Shown piece by piece: positions 58,776 through 64,000 of a stretch of 64,000 nt of DNA. Each line of letters begins with the position of its first letter. Position 1 is the first letter of the stretch. Source of the DNA: DAOTXL01 sp034435455 (GTDB lineage Bacteria; Chloroflexota; Anaerolineae; JAAYZQ01); the NCBI GenBank assembly GCA_034435455.1, contig DAOTXL010000002.1, positions 1 through 64,000 of the forward strand. The letters run 5' to 3'. Both the position numbers and the translations under genes were made by a program. Under the pieces are notes generated by a model that did not search any database, was not told the origin of the DNA, and worked only from the letters and a program-made list of their open reading frames with translations.

Positions 58776-60385
58776 CGCGGCACCTCCACAACGACTCGCG
58801 TGCCATGCCCGGGGCGAGATTCGACGTGGCAATGACCGCCCACGGCCCGGGCCCGCTCGGCCATGCTCAACAGCCCCCAGCCGTGGTGGTCTTCCGGCAC
58901 GGCCAGATGGGCGGGGTCAAAGCCGATGCCGCTATCCGCGACGGTCAGGCGCACGGTGCTGCTGTCTGTCTCCAGGGTCACCGTCACCTGTGTAGCCTGC
59001 GCGTACTTGGCGACGTTGGTCAATGCCTCCTGGGCGATGCGAAACAGGGCGGTCTCAACCAAAGTGCTCAGGCGGGGGGCTGGTTCCTCACCCTGTACAC
59101 CGACGGCAACGCCCACCCTCGAGGCAACCTGCGCCCCGTACCAACGCAAGGCTGCGACGATTCCGTGGTTGTCCAAAACCGGCGGCCGCAGATCGGCCAT
59201 CACGTTGCGGATACACAAACCTGTCTGCCCGACGAGGGCCAGCGAGTCCTCCAGGCGGGAGCGGAGCGGAGCGACTGCCTCCCCGGTCATCTGCATCCGC
59301 ACGTAACTCAGGTTGATGCTGAGCGCAGTCAGATTCCGGCCCACCTGATCGTGTAATTCGCGCGCCAGCCGCTGCCGTTCGGTCTCTTCGGCCTCCGCCA
59401 GCCGCATGGCCAGTGCTCGCAGTCGCTCACCCTGCCGCCCGACTATCTCAAATAACCGGGCGTTCTCGATAGCCAGCGCAGCCTGGTCGGCCAGGATGGA
59501 AAAAAGCTGCCGGTCATCCTGGCCAAAGGCGTCTAGCCTGGCGCTCTCGGCGTTGAGCACCCCGATGACCTGTTCGCCTGCTTTGAGCGGCACGCACAAT
59601 TCGGAACGCGTCCCGGAGTGAGCGCTCACGTAGCGCGCCTCCCGGCTCACGTCGGGCAGGTAGATGGCCTCGCCGCTGTGGGCCACGGCCGTGGTGATGC
59701 CCCGTGCGCCATCGATGGGCAGCCGGGAGATCTTGGGTGGTTCGTCTGCTGGCGCATAAGCCTGGCATACCAATTCCTTCCCTTCCTCATCTATCAGCCA
59801 CAGGTGGCACAACTGGAACTCTAGCACATGTTCGGCGGCGTTCACCACGGCCTGGGCGATCCATGACTTTTCCCGAGAAAGCACCAGTTCCCGACTCAGG
59901 AAACCGATGGCCGCCAGTTTCGCCTCCAACCGCCGTTCTGCGGTCACATCGTGGCAGATTGCGATGATCTGGGCGACCTGACCCTGTTCATCGTGCAGCG
60001 GGAAAGCAGAGACGTCAAAGAAGAAAGGTCTCTCTTCCAGGCCACGGAGGACGTGGGATGCCCGGATCGGTTCGCCCTTCTCCCAAACCTGATGCAGAGG
60101 ACAAACGACCTCCAGTTCAGCGCGAGGTTCACAGAGCTGGTAAACCACTTCGTAACATCGGCGGCCGATCACTTCCCCTCGCGTGTATCCCATCTGGCGC
60201 AGAAAGGCTGAATTCACATCTCTTACACGATAGTCGCGATCAATGACCATCACCTGGTCTTGCATGCCATTGACCATGCACCGAAAGTACTCGCACACCC
60301 TGTTCAAGCGATCGTCTGACATGGCATCCTCGACAGACTCCATCAAGTGCTCTGCCAAGGCAGTATTTACTGTCTTCACAGCCAT
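58772..60385 (-). CDS. Cytosolic PAS-GAF histidine kinase
   Basis: 537 residues from ATG 60385 (GGAGG 6 bases upstream), without membrane helices. A PAS domain (about 35-150: MVNGMQDQVMVIDRDYRVRD, then AFLRQMGYTRGEVIG) holds several cysteines (CYEVVYQLCEPRAELEVVC), which could bind a cluster or heme or sense redox. A GAF domain follows (about 170-320, SELCVPLKAGEQVIGVLNAE), then HisKA_3 (RQRLARELHDQVGRNLTALS) and HATPase_c (IAQEALTNVAKYA, VADSGIGFDP, GWGLLSMAERA). It pairs with the overlapping NarL-type regulator. The stretch 60386-60548 upstream shows no gene. Confidence 0.92.
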   Translation of the reverse strand: MAVKTVNTALAEHLMESVEDAMSDDRLNRVCEYFRCMVNGMQDQVMVIDRDYRVRDVNSAFLRQMGYTRGEVIGRRCYEVVYQLCEPRAELEVVCPLHQVWEKGEPIRASHVLRGLEERPFFFDVSAFPLHDEQGQVAQIIAICHDVTAERRLEAKLAAIGFLSRELVLSREKSWIAQAVVNAAEHVLEFQLCHLWLIDEEGKELVCQAYAPADEPPKISRLPIDGARGITTAVAHSGEAIYLPDVSREARYVSAHSGTRSELCVPLKAGEQVIGVLNAESARLDAFGQDDRQLFSILADQAALAIENARLFEIVGRQGERLRALAMRLAEAEETERQRLARELHDQVGRNLTALSINLSYVRMQMTGEAVAPLRSRLEDSLALVGQTGLCIRNVMADLRPPVLDNHGIVAALRWYGAQVASRVGVAVGVQGEEPAPRLSTLVETALFRIAQEALTNVAKYAQATQVTVTLETDSSTVRLTVADSGIGFDPAHLAVPEDHHGWGLLSMAERARAVGGHCHVESRPGHGTRVVVEVPR

Positions 60386-60548
60386 TGTGTACCTCCGTCC
60401 TCTCCTCACCATCAGAACACCTCCACCAGGAGTGTCCAGTGGCCGATGCTATAGCCCAAGTCCAGCGCCGTCCAGGCCAGGGCAGGCCTGAAGGCGTAAG
60501 GCATCCCGCAGTGTATCATTCATCACCACCTTGCCTTGTCGCATCGCC

Positions 60549-61793
60549 TCAGGGGCACAGGATGATCCCCTGCGCCCACAAGCAATCCCCGCACGCGGGG
60601 AACTCGTTGCCGAAGCAGTCTTCCTCGTTCGATTCAGAGTACTGGCAGCCACCACAGTCGACGCAGGGCGAAAAGTCGAATTCCACGACCCGCCGGCGGA
60701 ACTGCTGGTATTTGGTGTGCTGCCAGACACGCGTGATGGCCTCGTCGTTGACATCGCCCACGACATAGCGCCGGATCGCTTTCTCCCGGCCGAGGATGTA
60801 GCAGGTGTAAGAGTGCATGAGGGCGATGCATGGACTCACCCCACCGTCCCAGGCTACAGCTACGGCGCCTTCGCGCACAAAGCGGCAGTAGCCCTTGAGA
60901 CTGCCAGAGTGCTCAAGAAGAGGGTCGATCGTTCCACCATGCCGCAGGAGCCCTAACAGAGGTTCCAGGACTTCAGGGCGAGCATCAATCCGCGGCAGCA
61001 CAATCTCCGGATACCACCGCGAGCGTGTCCGGGGATGCGGGCTGCCCGCTGCCAAAGAGTACAGGATCTCCTCGCTGAACTCTTGAGCGTAGGGCAGTAC
61101 GTTGGTCACGACGATGAAACTGGCCTCCAGCGAGTGGGCCAGGCGCCGGAGGTTCGGCAGCTCCGACAGGTTACGCCGCGTGACCACGAACTCCAGGCCA
61201 ATCTCCGGATTGCCACGAGGGTTCATGCGCCGCAGCGCCAGCAGGTGGCCGACATTTCGCTGTACCAGGTGCAGGTCCGTGCCTGCCCTGATGCCTGCGT
61301 TACTTTCCGGCGAGGCCCCGTCGACCGAGATGACCAGCGTGCCCAACCCAGCCTGAACCAACCCTTCGGCCATCCCCTGGTCCAGGAGTAGCCCGTTGGT
61401 GATCAACTCCGTCCTGGCCCCCAGCTCCCCGGCCAGAGCCACCATCTCCACGATGTCGGGGTGCAGCAACGGCTCGCCCAGCCCCCAGAAGGCCACGGTC
61501 TGTAGCGCAGGCGTCTCTCGCAGGCCCTCGACAAGCCGCCGATAGGTGTCCGTCGCCATGGTCCCGCCCGGCTCATCCCAGGAGCGACGGATGCAGATGG
61601 GGCAGTTCAGATTGCAGGCCGTGGTCGGTTCGACGTAGACCTGGCGCAGCGGCGGATCGGCCGGGCGGAGCAGTAACCCGTCTGCTGTCTCTTCGATCTG
61701 GAACCCGGTGCCGGGTGTCAGTCCCCAGCGGCGCCGCTCTTCCTCCGGTAACCACAGCGCCCCGTCCCGGCCTACGACCTGCTCTTCGCTCAT
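60549..61793 (-). CDS. Radical SAM/SPASM protein of the tungsten-cofactor oxidoreductase maturase type
   Basis: 414 residues. An N-terminal AbrB/SpoVT-like beta hairpin domain (1-45: GRDGALWLPEEERRRWGLTP, GTGFQIEE) is joined to a radical SAM core with the cluster motif C60-x3-C64-x2-C67 (ACNLNCPICIRRSW) and GLGEPLLHPD. A C-terminal cysteine-rich SPASM-like region ends with CVDCGGCQYS, SNEEDCFGNEFPACGDCLWA and ILCP. From memory this N-terminal fusion and the NEEDCFGN...CGDCLWAQG tail are typical of proteins genetically linked to tungsten aldehyde:ferredoxin oxidoreductases. No such oxidoreductase is in the window. It starts 9 bases after the thioredoxin-CcdA gene. Confidence 0.82.
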   Translation of the reverse strand: MSEEQVVGRDGALWLPEEERRRWGLTPGTGFQIEETADGLLLRPADPPLRQVYVEPTTACNLNCPICIRRSWDEPGGTMATDTYRRLVEGLRETPALQTVAFWGLGEPLLHPDIVEMVALAGELGARTELITNGLLLDQGMAEGLVQAGLGTLVISVDGASPESNAGIRAGTDLHLVQRNVGHLLALRRMNPRGNPEIGLEFVVTRRNLSELPNLRRLAHSLEASFIVVTNVLPYAQEFSEEILYSLAAGSPHPRTRSRWYPEIVLPRIDARPEVLEPLLGLLRHGGTIDPLLEHSGSLKGYCRFVREGAVAVAWDGGVSPCIALMHSYTCYILGREKAIRRYVVGDVNDEAITRVWQHTKYQQFRRRVVEFDFSPCVDCGGCQYSESNEEDCFGNEFPACGDCLWAQGIILCP

Positions 61794-61802
61794 GCGCTTC
61801 CC

Positions 61803-63701
61803 CTATACCAACGCCACCACCAGCCAGCCGGCCAGCAGGACGAACAGCCCGGCGGTGAGCAGCTTGACCGCCGCCGCCCGGCGGTTGATGAACTGCGCCA
61901 ACTGCTCCGAGGTGGTGCCCAGGTAGGCCAGCACAAAGACCACCACCAGCGGCAGGATGAACATCAGATTGTAGAGCAGCAGGTAGGCAGCAGCCCGTGC
62001 TTTCAGGTTGGGCACGCCCAACACGAAAATGATGGTCGGCAGGTAGACCTGGCCGGTGCAGGCCAGCTCGATGAACGAGATGACCATGCCCGTGACCAAG
62101 GCTACCGGCACAAAGGCGCGCAACCCGGCTCCCTCGCGGATGACACGGTTGATCCACCGGCGCAGGCGCAGCGGCAGCTTGAGCCGCATCTCCTCCGGCC
62201 GGCCACGGCGGGCCTGCCACCAGTCGTACAGGCTGCCGGCAGCCAGGAAGAGGCACAGGACCGCCGTCAGGCCGTACACCCAGCGGCTGATGGCGCTCAG
62301 GAAGGGCAGCGAGGCCAGGAACTTGAGCAGGCCAAAGCCGACCCCCAGGTAGGTGAGGAACACGCCCAGGGCAAAGGCCGCGCCCACGGCCAGTACCTCG
62401 CGCCGGCCACGGCCGACGAAAGCCAGGTAGGAGATGAAAAAGACGATGGTGGCAAAGGCACAGGGGTTCAACCCGTCCACCAGCCCGGCGGCCAGCACGG
62501 TGAGCACCCCGAAGGAGCGGAAGCGCTCCACGATGCTGCCCGCGGCCTGGTCCTGGGCGGCCTCCCAGCCCTCCCAGGCAGGCTCGGCCCCGGTCGCGGC
62601 GTAGCGAGCGACGAGCGCCTCCAGGGCCTGGGCGGTCAGTTCCTGGTCCACCAGCGCCTCGTCGCCGACGAACACCGCTGGGGCGATCAGGCGTTTCGCC
62701 TCCGGCACGCCGGCCTGTGCCCCCAGCCACTCGCACAGCGCCGCCTCGGCCTTGACATCGAACTCGTGGACGACGAGCTGCGGATACTGCCCCTGCAAGT
62801 AGTTCAGGTCCAGGCTCACCCGGTCGCATTCACGGCAGCCGGGTTGGTAAAAGTAGGCCAGGTGGATGGGAGGCGCGTCCTCGACGACGGTGGCTGCCGG
62901 CGTTGGGGTGGGTAGTTCTACCTGGGGCAGGTCCACGCCCCCCTGGGCCAGATAGAAGTCGATCAACTCCTCCAACCGGGCCTCGATCTCCGCATTGCCC
63001 AGGAGGGCATAGTCGCCGATGAAAATCTCGGGCATATCGCCGTACTCGAGGCCGTACTGAGCCTCGAGGGCCAGCATCTCTTCGTAGTAGCCCTTTTCCA
63101 GATCGAACTCATAGATCTCGACCTGGCCTTTCTCGTACTTGTCCAGGATCGGTGGCAGGATCTCCTCTTTCAGCACCAGGCAGGAGTCGCAGTTGCTGTC
63201 GTAGAACAGCCAGAAGCGTACCACCGCCTCGGCGCCCGCTTCCGGCGTGGGTGTAGGCGGCGGAACCGTGGGTGTGGCAGTGGTGTCCAGCCAGGCCTCC
63301 AGGCCGGGGATGGCTGGATAATCCAGGCCGCCGGCCGCCAGGTGCTGTTCGATCAGCCCCGGCAACTGCTGGGGGATGTCGTAAGAGCCGACCAGCACCC
63401 GGTCGCCGATGAACAGCATCGGCACGCCACGCTGATCGTCGGGCACGCGCTGGGCTTCCATGGCCGCCCGCCACAACTCATAGCCTGCCGGGTCCGACAC
63501 CTCGATGGCCACCACCTGGAGTTGGTCGCCATACTTTTCCTGCAGCGGCGGCAGGGTCTCGGTCAGCACCACGTGGCAATGGGGGCAGGTTTCGGCCCAG
63601 AACAACACGGCGCGCACCACAGGCTCCTCGGCGTGGGCAGCCGGCAACGCCGGGAGCAGCAGGAGCAGCGGCAACAACAGCCATCTCATATTTCGTTCCA
63701 T
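61803..63701 (-). CDS. Three thioredoxin-like domains fused to a CcdA/DsbD-type membrane domain
   Basis: 632 residues from ATG 63701, with GGAGG 7 bases upstream. A signal peptide (1-24) precedes three thioredoxin/glutaredoxin-like domains, each with CxxC and a cis-Pro loop: C39-P-H-C42 with GVPMLFIGD; C171-D-S-C174 with DMPEIFIGD; C289-R-E-C292 with IAPAVFVGD. Thr/Pro linkers join them. Then six membrane helices (from ~398) carry the CcdA/DsbD cysteine pair C414 (GLVDGLNPCAFATIVFF) and C548 (FIELACTGQVYLPTI). It would move reducing power from the cytoplasm through the membrane to its own periplasmic domains. It overlaps the upstream Cys-rich gene by 16 bases and precedes the radical SAM gene. 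Confidence 0.85.
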   Translation of the reverse strand: MERNMRWLLLPLLLLLPALPAAHAEEPVVRAVLFWAETCPHCHVVLTETLPPLQEKYGDQLQVVAIEVSDPAGYELWRAAMEAQRVPDDQRGVPMLFIGDRVLVGSYDIPQQLPGLIEQHLAAGGLDYPAIPGLEAWLDTTATPTVPPPTPTPEAGAEAVVRFWLFYDSNCDSCLVLKEEILPPILDKYEKGQVEIYEFDLEKGYYEEMLALEAQYGLEYGDMPEIFIGDYALLGNAEIEARLEELIDFYLAQGGVDLPQVELPTPTPAATVVEDAPPIHLAYFYQPGCRECDRVSLDLNYLQGQYPQLVVHEFDVKAEAALCEWLGAQAGVPEAKRLIAPAVFVGDEALVDQELTAQALEALVARYAATGAEPAWEGWEAAQDQAAGSIVERFRSFGVLTVLAAGLVDGLNPCAFATIVFFISYLAFVGRGRREVLAVGAAFALGVFLTYLGVGFGLLKFLASLPFLSAISRWVYGLTAVLCLFLAAGSLYDWWQARRGRPEEMRLKLPLRLRRWINRVIREGAGLRAFVPVALVTGMVISFIELACTGQVYLPTIIFVLGVPNLKARAAAYLLLYNLMFILPLVVVFVLAYLGTTSEQLAQFINRRAAAVKLLTAGLFVLLAGWLVVALV

Positions 63702-64000
63702 ATCATTTCCTCCATTGTCTCGCTATCGATCCAATCGTCACAAACGTTCTGGATAGATAGCGAAAGCTTTGGAGGAGGAGGCGCGGGCGCCAGCCACGTG
63801 GATAGGTCGTGGATGACTGGCAGGGCAACAGCCAGGATCAGAATCGGAGGGATGGGCATTCCCAGAGCGCCGGGCAGCCCGGTACAGCAGAACAGGCTGC
63901 AGCCGGGCATCTGAGCTTGCGGTTCCGGCGTGGTGTCCGGCTGGCAGCAGCGCTGGCAGCCGGAGACGGACCGCGCCGTCTGAGCGCGAAGGCAGAGGGG
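63686..64000 (-). CDS. Cysteine-rich small membrane protein (5' end outside the window)
   Basis: The minus-strand frame is open from the window edge to the stop at 63686. A Cys-rich region (SGCQRCCQPDTTPEPQAQ, then PGCSLFCCTG; an internal ATG is at 63910) is followed by a membrane helix (PIPPILILAVALPVIHDL) and a short tail. Its stop overlaps the start of the thioredoxin-CcdA gene by 16 bases, indicating translational coupling. The multiple CC and CxxC pairs suggest a substrate or partner of the thioredoxin relay, or a metal-binding peptide. The protein is incomplete, so no family can be given. Confidence 0.5.
   Translation of the reverse strand, partial: PLCLRAQTARSVSGCQRCCQPDTTPEPQAQMPGCSLFCCTGLPGALGMPIPPILILAVALPVIHDLSTWLAPAPPPPKLSLSIQNVCDDWIDSETMEEMIWNEI

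Overview
The window looks like chromosomal DNA of a Chloroflexota bacterium, most likely of the Anaerolineae/Caldilineae type. This is inferred from high GC, secreted proteins with long Thr/Pro linkers, a yqeY-pgpH-ybeY cluster, Kor- and Nfn-type ferredoxin enzymes, radical SAM and molybdopterin genes, and the absence of LPS or flagellar genes. No rRNA, tRNA, CRISPR array or complete insertion sequence was seen.

Region 1 (1-11,376) is a polymorphic-toxin (RHS) locus on the minus strand. A 2,329-residue secreted RHS protein is followed by two displaced 'orphan' core-plus-tip cassettes and by a third, decayed core fragment. After each of the three tips lies a small membrane protein or lipoprotein, a candidate immunity protein. 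One orphan tip carries an HEXXH metallopeptidase motif.

Region 2 (11,377-38,940) is mostly housekeeping and signalling. It holds yqeY-pgpH-ybeY, a divergent EF-G paralogue, an XRE regulator/GAF histidine kinase/TPR operon, and an unusual operon in which a PEP-utilising enzyme is split over two genes behind an AttH/CrtC-like gene. Then come secDF, a glycerophosphodiesterase, a DUF951 protein, a PhoB/PhoR-like pair, a SIMPL-domain protein, tldD-tldE, a decayed toxin-antitoxin pair carrying a MITE-like insertion, the electron-bifurcating nfnAB pair, and two small membrane proteins.

Region 3 (38,328-45,150) reads leftwards as korD-korA-korB-korC (2-oxoacid:ferredoxin oxidoreductase), a zinc-ribbon protein, a triple-PA14 protein, obgE and nadD.

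Region 4 (45,484-64,000) is a respiratory island. Two different molybdopterin oxidoreductase operons each have a Tat-exported catalytic subunit, a four-cluster iron-sulfur subunit, a membrane anchor (cytochrome b in one, NrfD/HybB type in the other) and their own TorD-like chaperone. Each lies beside its own NarL-type two-component system. At the far end are a radical SAM protein of the tungsten-cofactor-maturase type, a protein with three thioredoxin-like domains fused to a CcdA-like membrane domain, and a cysteine-rich membrane protein that runs off the edge. Together they suggest anaerobic respiration with an oxidised sulfur or metalloid compound plus periplasmic redox maturation; the substrates cannot be read from sequence.

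Many sigma-70 type promoters with near-consensus boxes and 16-18 bp spacers can be read directly. Several intergenic regions carry dispersed palindromic repeats.
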